The notes under the pieces were generated by a model that saw only the letters and a list, made by a program, of their open reading frames with translations, had not been told where the DNA came from and ran no database searches. From UMGS755 sp045132895 (GTDB lineage: Bacteria; Bacillota; Clostridia; UBA1381; UBA9506), in assembly GCA_045132895.1 (NCBI GenBank), contig JBGUTC010000022.1:1-8789 (forward strand): DNA of 8,789 nt, read 5' to 3'. Below, one piece after another: positions 1 to 6,105 of this stretch (position 1 is its first letter; every line of letters begins with the position of its first letter). A program made the position numbers and the translations under genes.

Positions 1-369
1 ATAAATGGGATCTAACGCATGCTCTGCGTCAATAAAGGCTACATTTCCACCCTGTTTCTGCGCCTCAGCAACACAATGGAGGGCAACGGTTGTCTTACCG
101 GATGATTCAGGTCCATAGATTTCAACAATTCTTCCCTTAGGAAGGCCTCCGATACCAAGAGCCACATCAAGGCTTAGGGCACCGGTTGAAATAGATTCAA
201 CATTTAAGCGTGCCTCACTACCAAGGCGCATAACTGCACCCTTGCCATAAGCCTTTTCAATCTGCTTCATAGCCATTTCTAAGGCTTCCTGTCTTTCATC
301 ATGATTGTCTTTTCTCATAACCGATCCCATCACTTTCTTGTCAGAGATCGGCGGTCTTTTATCGCTCAT
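1..369 (-). CDS. recA: RecA recombinase, N-terminal part (cut by window edge)
   Basis: RecA forms ATP-dependent filaments on single-stranded DNA, drives homologous strand exchange and stimulates LexA self-cleavage. The first 123 codons are present; the rest lies beyond position 1. Visible landmarks are the N-terminal helix ending in EKAYGKGAVMRLG, the STGALSLD segment, the Walker A loop GPESSGKTT (about residues 84-92) and FIDAEHALDPIY at the edge. The ATG at 369 has a GAGGA ribosome binding site at 377-381 with 7-nt spacing. This start gives about 17 extra residues compared with E. coli RecA. Met18 (ATG at 318) would give the usual length but has a poorer upstream site. The gene starts 17 nt after the cinA stop, and its ribosome binding site lies in that gap, so the two are very probably cotranscribed. 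I see no LexA-type box directly in front of it. The family assignment is essentially certain; the exact start is less so. Confidence 0.97.
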   Translation of the reverse strand, partial: MSDKRPPISDKKVMGSVMRKDNHDERQEALEMAMKQIEKAYGKGAVMRLGSEARLNVESISTGALSLDVALGIGGLPKGRIVEIYGPESSGKTTVALHCVAEAQKQGGNVAFIDAEHALDPIY

Positions 370-376
370 ACTATAT

Positions 377-381
377 TCCTC
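377..381 (-). promoter_or_regulatory. Ribosome binding site deciding the recA start
   Basis: Read on the minus strand this is GAGGA, 7 nt before the ATG at 369. The alternative Met18 codon at 318 is preceded only by a weaker GGGA, so this site favours the longer RecA N-terminus. Confidence 0.65.
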
Positions 382-386
382 ACTTT

Positions 387-1631
387 TCATTTTTCCGTTA
401 TATTATCTAATTCCGAAAGAACACACTTCCGGATCTCATTCAAACCATGCATCACAGCACCAAATCGAACTCTGTCGCGGTTGCCGTGAAGAAGAAGTTT
501 CTTTGTTATTGTTTCTCCACCGTATGCTAGCCCGATATATACCAGACCCACCGGCTTTTCCGGTGTTCCCCCATTAGGACCGGCAATGCCCGTAACCGAA
601 ATGCCAATATCACTTCCGGAAGCTTTTCGGATTCCTTCAGCCATTTCTTCTGCCGTTTCACTGCTGACCGCACCATGCACTTTCAAGGTTTCTTCCAAAA
701 CGCCTAAATACTTTATTTTTGCTTCGTTTGAATAGGTCACAATGCTCTCAGAAAGAACGGAAGAAACACCCGGAATATCACCAAGCGCCGCCGTTAAGCG
801 ACCAGCGGTACATGATTCCGCGCAAGACACCGTAATACCTTTTTTAATCAGCAATCCGGCCGTTACGCTGGCCATGCTATCATCATCATAGCCATAAATA
901 TATTCTCCCAAGCGGGACTCGATTTCTCTTTCAGTTTCGAGAATCATTGCATCAGCTTTCTCACAAGACTCTGCTTTGGCAGCAATACGGAGCGTTACCT
1001 CGCAATCTTTCGCATAAGGCGCAACTGTCGGGTTAGAAAGCATCATTAAATCAGACACGATTTCTCCGACCTTTGCTTCGCCAATTCCAAAAAGACGAAG
1101 GGTTTTCTCGCGCATGACATAACCGGATTTAGTCTTTAAGTATGGCTCAACTCGCTCTGTAAACATGGGGTGCAATTCACGGGGTGGTCCCGGAAGCAAC
1201 ACTGCCGTTTTCCCATCTTTTTCAAGAATAACGCCAGGCGCTGTTCCCCATGCATTATCTAAAATCAAAGCCCCTTCCGGAATATATGCCTGTTTTTGGT
1301 TGCTGACCGGAACTTTACCATGAAGATAAACATCAATCTGCTCCGCAATTTCCTTATGAAAAAGCAGCGGAACATCAAAATACTCCGCTACTGTTTCTTT
1401 CGTTAAATCATCTTCTGTTGGCCCCAAACCGCCGGAGAAAATAACCAAATCTGCCCGCGAAAAAGCAAGACGGATGGCTTCCGTCAGCCGCCCGCGGTTA
1501 TCGCCCACAACGGTTTGATAATACATATCAATTCCAAGGCCAAACAAACGTCGGGATAAAAACTGTGCATTTGTGTTTACAATGTCACCAACTAGAATTT
1601 CTGTACCAACTGCAATGATTTCAGCTTTCAT
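387..1631 (-). CDS. cinA: CinA: competence/damage-inducible protein (nucleotide pyrophosphatase + PncC domain)
   Basis: This is a full-length two-domain CinA of 414 residues. The N-terminal MoaB/MoCF-like domain (about 1-170) begins MKAEIIAVGTEILVGD and carries SGGLGPTEDD (66-75); this domain is known for ADP-ribose pyrophosphatase activity in the family. The C-terminal PncC domain (about 255-414), known for nicotinamide mononucleotide deamidation, shows AESCTAG (about 271-277), GIAGPNGG (about 348-355) and KPVGLV. Together these activities fit pyridine nucleotide salvage and clean-up in the cytoplasm. The ATG at 1631 is preceded by a very strong GGAGGAG (1635-1641). It lies 15 nt downstream of the membrane protein gene and 17 nt upstream of recA. 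cinA-recA adjacency is well known in Bacillota, where the name came from competence induction in pneumococcus. No truncation is seen. Whether it is competence-linked here cannot be told from sequence. Confidence 0.96.
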   Translation of the reverse strand: MKAEIIAVGTEILVGDIVNTNAQFLSRRLFGLGIDMYYQTVVGDNRGRLTEAIRLAFSRADLVIFSGGLGPTEDDLTKETVAEYFDVPLLFHKEIAEQIDVYLHGKVPVSNQKQAYIPEGALILDNAWGTAPGVILEKDGKTAVLLPGPPRELHPMFTERVEPYLKTKSGYVMREKTLRLFGIGEAKVGEIVSDLMMLSNPTVAPYAKDCEVTLRIAAKAESCEKADAMILETEREIESRLGEYIYGYDDDSMASVTAGLLIKKGITVSCAESCTAGRLTAALGDIPGVSSVLSESIVTYSNEAKIKYLGVLEETLKVHGAVSSETAEEMAEGIRKASGSDIGISVTGIAGPNGGTPEKPVGLVYIGLAYGGETITKKLLLHGNRDRVRFGAVMHGLNEIRKCVLSELDNITEK

Positions 1632-1646
1632 GCTCTCCTCCGGTTT

Positions 1647-2198
1647 TTATTCTTCTACTGTTGTCACATCTTCCGGGTCAAGGTTCACACAACGGGGATT
1701 CATTTTCTTCATGGCGGCTAACAATTTAACCGGCGGCTGGAATGTCAACATGATTCTCTCTCCGTCACGGACAAAAAGAACATGGTAAATTCCACCCAGA
1801 GACGCATCATATACAGCATTGAATTTCTTAGAGATACTATCAGATTCAAAATCACGTTTATAGTTCATATTCTTATCTGATGCCATCAACTCAATATTTT
1901 TACACGAGAGGTTAACCATCCGTTTTCTGGTTGTCTGTGCTTTAACGATATCAATGTCCAGATCACCATTGGTGAAAATATACTCATACTCAAGACTGAA
2001 ATTTCTCATTAAAACAACCAAACCGTAAATGACAGCGGCAATACCGAGCAGAATATATGCCCGTAAAAATTGCACCAAGGAAAAAGCAAAGATAATGATA
2101 ACGCATGCTGCAACGGCTGCCAAAACCAAACCAAGCTTTTTCACAACATCTATCCCTGATGATTTTTTACGCAATAAGTACTCCAAAAAAATGTCCAT
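1647..2198 (-). CDS. Small membrane protein, resembles DUF6106 family, function unknown
   Basis: This 183-residue protein has no known function. It begins MDIFLEYLLRKK, followed by two hydrophobic segments at about 21-43 and 46-64. A hydrophilic domain (66-183) starts with EYEYIFTNGDLDIDIV and a basic TTRKRM stretch, and is probably cytoplasmic and beta-rich. From memory, this layout and the EYEYIxTNGxLDID motif match the clostridial DUF6106 family; I could not check this. An in-frame ATG at 2210 would add four residues (MRIK). I chose 2198 because a GAGGA ribosome binding site (2204-2208) lies 5 nt before it and overlaps the earlier ATG. The gene is first in a unit with cinA and recA, behind a near-consensus promoter at 2234-2262. 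Its position suggests co-expression with them but not a shared mechanism. Confidence 0.85.
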   Translation of the reverse strand: MDIFLEYLLRKKSSGIDVVKKLGLVLAAVAACVIIIFAFSLVQFLRAYILLGIAAVIYGLVVLMRNFSLEYEYIFTNGDLDIDIVKAQTTRKRMVNLSCKNIELMASDKNMNYKRDFESDSISKKFNAVYDASLGGIYHVLFVRDGERIMLTFQPPVKLLAAMKKMNPRCVNLDPEDVTTVEE

Positions 2199-2203
2199 TT
2201 TAA

Positions 2204-2208
2204 TCCTC
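2204..2208 (-). promoter_or_regulatory. Ribosome binding site deciding the membrane protein start
   Basis: GAGGA on the minus strand, 5 nt before the ATG at 2198. It overlaps the upstream in-frame ATG at 2210-2208, which makes initiation at 2198 more likely than at 2210. Confidence 0.65.
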
Positions 2209-2233
2209 ATTTCTATTCGTTTTGTACTTTACC

Positions 2234-2262
2234 AGTATATCACATTTTTTTACTTTTTTCAA
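2234..2262 (-). promoter_or_regulatory. Predicted sigma-A promoter for the membrane protein-cinA-recA unit
   Basis: On the minus strand, TTGAAA (2262-2257), a 17-nt spacer and TATACT (2239-2234) make a near-consensus promoter. TGA directly before the -10 gives a TGn extended element. Transcription would start near 2227, leaving a leader of about 29 nt before the ATG at 2198. I see no GAAC-N4-GTTC LexA-type box within it or between it and the gene. Confidence 0.75.
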
Positions 2263-2275
2263 TGAGAAAAAAAGT
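2252..2275. repeat. A/T-rich inverted repeat overlapping the -35 region
   Basis: ACTTTTTT (2252-2259) and AAAAAAGT (2268-2275) are perfect 8-nt arms around an 8-nt loop, just after the cyclo-ligase stop and over the next promoter's -35. It has a T-run downstream only when read on the plus strand, and only one G-C pair. It is therefore not a convincing terminator for the minus-strand cyclo-ligase gene. It may be a chance product of A/T-runs. Confidence 0.35.
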
Positions 2276-2277
2276 TT

Positions 2278-2832
2278 TTACAGATTGTTCACAAGCCGTT
2301 CTTCTGTTATGAAAGCATCCATAAAGACGTCTGTTTGATCTCTCGGAACTTTCTCTTGAACAGAAGCCTCAAAGCATAGTCCGATTTTTTTTGCGTTTTT
2401 ACATTTTGGTAAATATCTGTCATAATATCCACCGCCGTAGCCCATCCGGCTCATGTCTTTTCCGAAGGCACAACCGGGCACCAGAACCAAATCGATTTTC
2501 TCCGGAGAAATCGCTTCTCCAACCGGTTCCGGTATGCCGTAAGCACCAGACTTTACATCCAAAAGTGACAGAATCGGAATCATGTCCATCACACTGTCTT
2601 TTTGGCACTTAGGTAAACATACAGTCTTCCCCATTTTCAACAGTTCAGAAATCAATCCGCCTGTTTCCGGTTCACTGCGAAAAGATGCATACACTGCGAT
2701 AACAGAAAAATGATTCTCCTGCACATAACAAAGAGCTCGCTTGCAAATTGCGCTTGACCACTCTCTCCGCTTGTCTTTTGGTAAAGCATCCCGAAGGCGA
2801 AGCGCCTCTTTCCGAAATTCTTTTTTATCCAT
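2278..2832 (-). CDS. 5-formyltetrahydrofolate cyclo-ligase (MTHFS)
   Basis: This 184-residue protein has the usual length for 5,10-methenyltetrahydrofolate synthetase (YgfA/YqgN type). The enzyme converts 5-formyl-THF to 5,10-methenyl-THF using ATP, returning an otherwise inhibitory folate to the cytoplasmic one-carbon pool. Visible features are the basic N-terminal helix (KKEFRKEALRLRD), YASFRSEPET (about 48-57, with the conserved acidic substrate-site region), and the family signature RMGYGGGYYDRYL (129-141), which forms the glycine-rich phosphate/ATP region. The ATG at 2832 overlaps the ymdB stop as TGATG, so translation is probably coupled; only a distant AGGA precedes it. No clear terminator follows, and some transcripts may read into the membrane protein-cinA-recA unit. 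The family call is secure. I left the gene symbol blank because naming varies. Confidence 0.95.
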   Translation of the reverse strand: MDKKEFRKEALRLRDALPKDKRREWSSAICKRALCYVQENHFSVIAVYASFRSEPETGGLISELLKMGKTVCLPKCQKDSVMDMIPILSLLDVKSGAYGIPEPVGEAISPEKIDLVLVPGCAFGKDMSRMGYGGGYYDRYLPKCKNAKKIGLCFEASVQEKVPRDQTDVFMDAFITEERLVNNL

Positions 2833-3593
2833 CAGATTCTGATTCCTTCCACCGACTTGGTTTTTCCGCTTTCATCCACCTGAAAAACAGCACCGCAAAG
2901 CCGGGATGTTCCGTCAGCAAATTCAAACCGCTTAGGAACGCACGTTAGAAAACGCTCTAATGTAATTTCCTTTTTAACGCCCAGACAGGAGTAAACCGGA
3001 CCGGTCATGCCTAAATCTGTTATATAGCCCGTTCCCTTAGGCAGCACCCAACCGTCAGCCGTTTGAACATGCGTGTGAGTCCCGAAAACCGCTGTAACAC
3101 GGCCATCCAGATACCACCCCATAGAGATTTTCTCGCTGGTGGCTTCCGCGTGAAAATCAACAAAATATAAGTCTGCCTTGACGGTTTCCAAAATTTTATC
3201 AACCGTTCGGAAAGGACAGTCCATATAATCCATATAAATTCGGCCTAAAAGGTTAATGACCGCAATTTTTTTACCGTTTTTCTGAACAACAGTATAACCG
3301 CTACCCGGCGTTCCCTCAGGAAAGTTTGCCGGGCGGATAACCCGGGTATTATTTGCAAGAAGCCCGGTTACATCTTTTTGACGGAATGTATGATTCCCCA
3401 AAGTAATAACATCTGCACCATTATCGAGCAGTAGTTCTGCTTTTCGCCGGGTAATCCCGTTATTTGTGCAGGCATTTTCGCCGTTTACAATACAAAAATC
3501 AATCTCATATTGCCGTTTTAATGTCTCAATGTGATCCACAAACATATCAGTTCCGGCATCACCGACGATATCACCAACTGCAAGAATATTCAT
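2832..3593 (-). CDS. ymdB: YmdB-like metallophosphoesterase (TIGR00282 family)
   Basis: This 253-residue protein matches the YmdB/DR1281 family of dinuclear-metal phosphodiesterases. B. subtilis YmdB hydrolyses cyclic nucleotides and affects biofilm and motility choice. The expected metal ligands are all visible: Asp8 (GDIVG), Glu39-Asn40 (NGEN), Asn67-His68 (GNH), His148 (FHAE), and His173 and His175 (GTHTH). The open frame extends to an ATG at 3665. I chose 3593 because MNILAVGDIVG is the standard family N-terminus and a GGAG site (3601-3604) lies 7 nt upstream; the longer version would start upstream of the predicted promoter's -10. In Bacillus, ymdB lies near rny and downstream of recA. 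Here it is upstream of cinA-recA and coupled to the cyclo-ligase gene, so the neighbourhood is kept but rearranged. It is likely cytoplasmic, as no signal peptide is seen. Confidence 0.93.
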   Translation of the reverse strand: MNILAVGDIVGDAGTDMFVDHIETLKRQYEIDFCIVNGENACTNNGITRRKAELLLDNGADVITLGNHTFRQKDVTGLLANNTRVIRPANFPEGTPGSGYTVVQKNGKKIAVINLLGRIYMDYMDCPFRTVDKILETVKADLYFVDFHAEATSEKISMGWYLDGRVTAVFGTHTHVQTADGWVLPKGTGYITDLGMTGPVYSCLGVKKEITLERFLTCVPKRFEFADGTSRLCGAVFQVDESGKTKSVEGIRI

Positions 3594-3600
3594 GCCTTTT

Positions 3601-3604
3601 CTCC
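3601..3604 (-). promoter_or_regulatory. Ribosome binding site deciding the ymdB start
   Basis: GGAG on the minus strand, 7 nt before the ATG at 3593. It supports MNILAVGD as the true N-terminus rather than upstream in-frame ATGs at 3611 and 3665. Confidence 0.75.
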
Positions 3605-3624
3605 ATTTCATTTCATATATTTTA

Positions 3625-3653
3625 ATTGTACCATAAGAACGTATGTTTGAAAA
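3625..3653 (-). promoter_or_regulatory. Predicted promoter for ymdB-cyclo-ligase
   Basis: On the minus strand TACAAT (3630-3625) is preceded by TGG, an extended -10. A 17-nt spacer separates it from TTTTCA (3653-3648), which matches four of six -35 consensus bases. Transcription would start near 3618, about 25 nt before the ymdB ATG. The promoter sits just after the ackA terminator, so it would begin a new unit. A LexA-like box lies in the spacer. Confidence 0.6.
3637..3648. promoter_or_regulatory. Possible LexA (SOS) box in the ymdB promoter spacer
   Basis: The plus strand reads GAAC-GTAT-GTTT. The Gram-positive LexA/DinR consensus has the core GAAC-RNRY-GTTY, and this site fits all twelve of those positions, although the outer flanks (A and G) depart from the longer published form. 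It lies between the predicted -35 and -10, where a repressor would block polymerase. A single match of this quality can occur by chance in a window this size. Confidence 0.4.
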
Positions 3654-3666
3654 GGGATTTTTCAAA
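3646..3666. repeat. Inverted repeat over the -35 of the ymdB promoter
   Basis: TTTGAAAA (3646-3653) and TTTTCAAA (3659-3666) are perfect 8-nt arms separated by GGGAT. The repeat covers the predicted -35 and shares three bases with the LexA-like box. It could be an operator. It has no role as terminator that I can see, since the ackA terminator is just upstream. Confidence 0.45.
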
Positions 3667-3676
3667 TTTTATGCAC

Positions 3677-3713
3677 AAAAAAAGCCGCCGACAAGTTCTT
3701 TGTCGACGGCTTT
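3677..3713 (-). terminator. Intrinsic terminator of pta-ackA
   Basis: Read on the minus strand, AAAGCCG-T-CGACAA, a 5-nt loop, then TTGTCG-G-CGGCTTT forms a 13-bp-long hairpin with one internal mismatch. It is followed by a run of seven T (3683-3677). It begins 11 nt after the ackA stop codon. This is the strongest terminator in the window and separates pta-ackA from ymdB. Confidence 0.92.
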
Positions 3714-3724
3714 AACAGCAGGAA

Positions 3725-4921
3725 TTATTTTGCTAACAGTTTCTGGGTATCCAGAGCAATTGTCAACTCTTCGTTTGTGGGAATAACAAAGCTTCTTACC
3801 TTTGCGCCATCCTTTGTAATTTCCACTTCTTTGCCTCTTGTGTTATTCTTTTCAGAATCGCAAGCAACACCCATGAATTCCATGTTAGACAGAATACGTT
3901 CGCGCATTGCGATACTGTTTTCACCAACGCCTGCGGTAAATACCAGGGCATCAACGCCACCCATAGCAGCCGCATAGAAACCGATATAACGTTTTACGCT
4001 GTATTCAAACATATCAAGAGCCAGCTTACACTTCATATCGCCATTTTTAGAACCTGCTTCCAGATCACGGAAGTCGCTGGAAACGCCGGAGATACCAAAT
4101 ACACCGGACTTCTTGTTTAACAGTGCATCTGCTTCAGCAGCAGACAGACCTTCTTTTTCCATAATGAAGGTAACAACAGCCGGATCGATAACACCGGAAC
4201 GGGTTCCCATGGGAACACCGGCAAGAGGTGTAAAGCCCATAGAAGTATCAACAGACTTACCCTTATTAACAGCGGTAATGGAAGAACCGTTACCTAAGTG
4301 CAGAGTGATAATCTTCAGGTCTTCAATAGGACGGCCCATCATAGCAGCACAACGATTTGCTACATAGTAGTGAGAAGTACCGTGGAAACCGTATTTTCTG
4401 ATTTTATACTTTTCATAGTATTCGTAAGGCAGTGCATACATATATGCTTCAGCCGGCATGGTCTGATGGAAAGCAGTATCAAAAACAGCAACCATGGGAA
4501 CACCAGGCATTGCCTTCTGGCAAGCTTCAATACCAATCAGGTTAGCAGGGTTATGAAGGGGTGCCAGCATGGAGCATTCGTCAATCTTTTTCTTAACATC
4601 GTCATCAACGATAACAGACTGATTGAAGAATTCACCACCATGAACCACACGATGACCAACGGCATCGATAGCGCTCATGTCTGCGATCACGCCATGGTCT
4701 TTGTCGACCAGAGCATCAATCACCATTTTAATTGCATCGGAATGATCCTTCATAGGAGATTCTAATGTAACAGCATCTTTACCTGCGGGCGTATGCTTCA
4801 GGCAAGAGCCTTCAATGCCGATTCTTTCACACAGACCTTTAGCCAAAACAGCCTGAGTATCCATGTCAATCAGCTGATATTTTAAAGAGGAACTACCCGC
4901 ATTAATAACCAGTACGTTCAT
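3725..4921 (-). CDS. ackA: Acetate kinase
   Basis: Acetate kinase (398 residues, normal length) transfers phosphate between acetyl phosphate and ADP, giving acetate and ATP; it is the last step of acetate fermentation. The N-terminus MNVLVINAGSSSLK carries the phosphate/nucleotide-binding Asn7. Further family motifs in order are VGHRVVHGG with the substrate-contacting Arg, FDTAFH with the catalytic Asp, FHGTSHYY with the active-site His, LGNGSS, GTRSG with the conserved Arg, GISGVSSDFRD, FTAGVGEN, and TNEEL with the metal-associated Glu near the C-terminus. The open frame reaches an upstream ATG at 4960 that lies inside pta. The ATG at 4921 is chosen because AAGGAGG (4931-4937) precedes it and it gives the standard N-terminus. 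It starts 14 nt after the pta stop, which overlaps the ribosome binding site. The two form an operon ended by the hairpin at 3677-3713. Confidence 0.98.
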   Translation of the reverse strand: MNVLVINAGSSSLKYQLIDMDTQAVLAKGLCERIGIEGSCLKHTPAGKDAVTLESPMKDHSDAIKMVIDALVDKDHGVIADMSAIDAVGHRVVHGGEFFNQSVIVDDDVKKKIDECSMLAPLHNPANLIGIEACQKAMPGVPMVAVFDTAFHQTMPAEAYMYALPYEYYEKYKIRKYGFHGTSHYYVANRCAAMMGRPIEDLKIITLHLGNGSSITAVNKGKSVDTSMGFTPLAGVPMGTRSGVIDPAVVTFIMEKEGLSAAEADALLNKKSGVFGISGVSSDFRDLEAGSKNGDMKCKLALDMFEYSVKRYIGFYAAAMGGVDALVFTAGVGENSIAMRERILSNMEFMGVACDSEKNNTRGKEVEITKDGAKVRSFVIPTNEELTIALDTQKLLAK

Positions 4922-4930
4922 GTTCGTCTG

Positions 4931-4937
4931 CCTCCTT
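4931..4937 (-). promoter_or_regulatory. Ribosome binding site deciding the ackA start
   Basis: AAGGAGG on the minus strand, 9 nt before the ATG at 4921. Its first bases are part of the pta stop codon (TAAGGAGG), so ribosomes finishing pta end directly on the ackA entry site. Confidence 0.85.
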
Positions 4938-5931
4938 ATACGTTCTGTGCCTGAACACATGTAATTGCAACAACACCAACGATATCGTCAGAGCTGCAGC
5001 CACGGGACAGGTCATTGATCGGCTTTGCAATACCCTGAGTGATAGGACCGTAAGCTTCTGCTTTACCCAGTCTCTGAGCCAGTTTATAACCGATGTTACC
5101 AGCGTTTAAGTCAGGGAATACCAGAACGTTTGCTTTACCTGCAACAGTGGACTCAGGAGCCTTGGACTTACCAACAGACTCAACAATAGCAGCGTCAAGC
5201 TGCAGTTCGCCATCCAGACTTAAGTCCGGTCTCTTTTCCTTTGCAAGTTTGGTAGCTTCAACAACTTTATCAACCAGAGGATCCTTTGCACTGCCGTAAG
5301 TAGAGAAAGAAAGCAGAGCAACGTTGGGTTCAGCTTCAACTAAATCTTTAAAGCTCTTAGCGGAAGAAATTGCGATTTCGGAAAGTTCTTCAGCGTTGGG
5401 GTTCATAACAAGACCGCTGTCGCCGAAAACGAAAGTTCCGTTTTCGCCATATTCGCAATCAGGTACGCAGATAACGAAGAATGCAGAAACCAGTTTTGCA
5501 TCAGGAGCAGTTTTAACAGTCTGCAGCGCACTTCTTAAAACGTTAGAAGTTGAGTTTACTGCGCCGGCAACCATACCGTCAGCATCGCCGTTTTTAACCA
5601 GCATACAACCAAAATACAGAGTATTCTTCATGGTTTCCTTTGCCTGATCCATGGTCATACCCTTTTTCTTTCTCATTTCACAGAACTGTTCAGAGAAAGC
5701 CAGATATTTATCAGAATTTACAGGGTTAATAACCTGAGCGCCGGAGATATCGTGGCCAACTGCTTTTTCAGCAATGACATTTTCATCACCTAACAGGATG
5801 ATGTTCGCAATACCTTCTTTTAATACTTTCTCCGCAGCTTCAATGGTACGGATTTCTTCACCTTCTGCCAAAACGATGGTCTTCTTGTCCATCATGGCAC
5901 GTTCTTTGATTCTGTCTAAAAATTGACTCAC
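4936..5931 (-). CDS. pta: Phosphate acetyltransferase
   Basis: Phosphotransacetylase (331 residues) converts acetyl-CoA and phosphate to acetyl phosphate, the substrate for the AckA encoded next. The length fits the short class made of the catalytic PTA domain alone, without the N-terminal DRTGG/BioD-like parts of the long enterobacterial form. Landmarks are LAEGEEIRTIEAA (21-33), DGMVAGAVNST (118-128), FGDSGLVMNPN (169-179), VFPDLNAGNIGYKLAQR (271-287), GPITQGIAKPINDLSRG (295-311) and the C-terminal CSSDDIVGVVAIT (312-324). The start is GTG at 5931, with AGGAGG (5940-5945) 8 nt upstream; an ATG at codon 13 would remove the first conserved helix. It follows its own promoter (5989-6017) with a leader of about 50 nt and overlaps the ackA ribosome binding site at its end. 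It is cytoplasmic. Confidence 0.98.
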   Translation of the reverse strand: MSQFLDRIKERAMMDKKTIVLAEGEEIRTIEAAEKVLKEGIANIILLGDENVIAEKAVGHDISGAQVINPVNSDKYLAFSEQFCEMRKKKGMTMDQAKETMKNTLYFGCMLVKNGDADGMVAGAVNSTSNVLRSALQTVKTAPDAKLVSAFFVICVPDCEYGENGTFVFGDSGLVMNPNAEELSEIAISSAKSFKDLVEAEPNVALLSFSTYGSAKDPLVDKVVEATKLAKEKRPDLSLDGELQLDAAIVESVGKSKAPESTVAGKANVLVFPDLNAGNIGYKLAQRLGKAEAYGPITQGIAKPINDLSRGCSSDDIVGVVAITCVQAQNV

Positions 5932-5988
5932 AGAATTTTCCTCCTTTTATTTTAAATCAACATGTAAACTATTTATTCCCAACAAAAT

Positions 5989-6017
5989 ATTATAGCTTAT
6001 ATCAGGCGGTTTCGCAA
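5989..6017 (-). promoter_or_regulatory. Predicted sigma-A promoter of pta-ackA
   Basis: On the minus strand, TTGCGA (6017-6012), a 17-nt spacer and a perfect TATAAT (5994-5989) form a strong promoter. Transcription would start near 5982, giving a leader of about 50 nt before the GTG at 5931. An inverted repeat abuts the -35 on its upstream side. Confidence 0.8.
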
Positions 6018-6018
6018 G

Positions 6019-6059
6019 AGAAAACCAAGCAAAAACAAATGTTTTCTGCTTAGTTTTCT
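6019..6059. repeat. Long imperfect inverted repeat between metG and the pta promoter
   Basis: Arms AGAAAAC, AAGCA, AAAAC (6019-6036) pair with GTTTT, TGCTT, GTTTTCT (6041-6059). There is one C/A mismatch, one bulged C and an AAAT loop, giving 17 base pairs. It lies 47 nt after the metG stop and ends one base from the pta -35. On the minus strand it could be a weak metG terminator, but it has no clean T-run after the stem, only T-rich sequence in the last arm. It could instead be a binding site for a regulator of pta-ackA. The structure is clear; the role is open. Confidence 0.6.
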
Positions 6060-6105
6060 TAAATAGCCCAATAATTCCGGTCTTTTAACCGTTTTTGATA
6101 AATCG

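Noticed and set aside
2937..2948. Second LexA-like match, GAACGCACGTTA
   Set aside because: Lies inside the ymdB coding region, departs from the consensus at its last base and is not near a promoter.
4298..4765. 155-codon open frame on the plus strand
   Set aside because: Antisense to the strongly conserved ackA coding region; no recognisable product.
5932..5988. Rex-type redox operator in the pta leader
   Set aside because: I looked for a TTGT-type inverted repeat as in clostridial Rex sites and saw no adequate match.
6078..6096. Short hairpin with T-run on the plus strand (CGGT/ACCG)
   Set aside because: Only a 4-bp stem, and there is no plus-strand gene upstream for it to terminate.
6084..6097. 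Possible catabolite (cre) site upstream of pta
   Set aside because: The minus strand reads CAAAAACGGTTAAA, which departs from the cre consensus at three fixed positions and is centred about 108 nt upstream of the predicted start; too weak to call.
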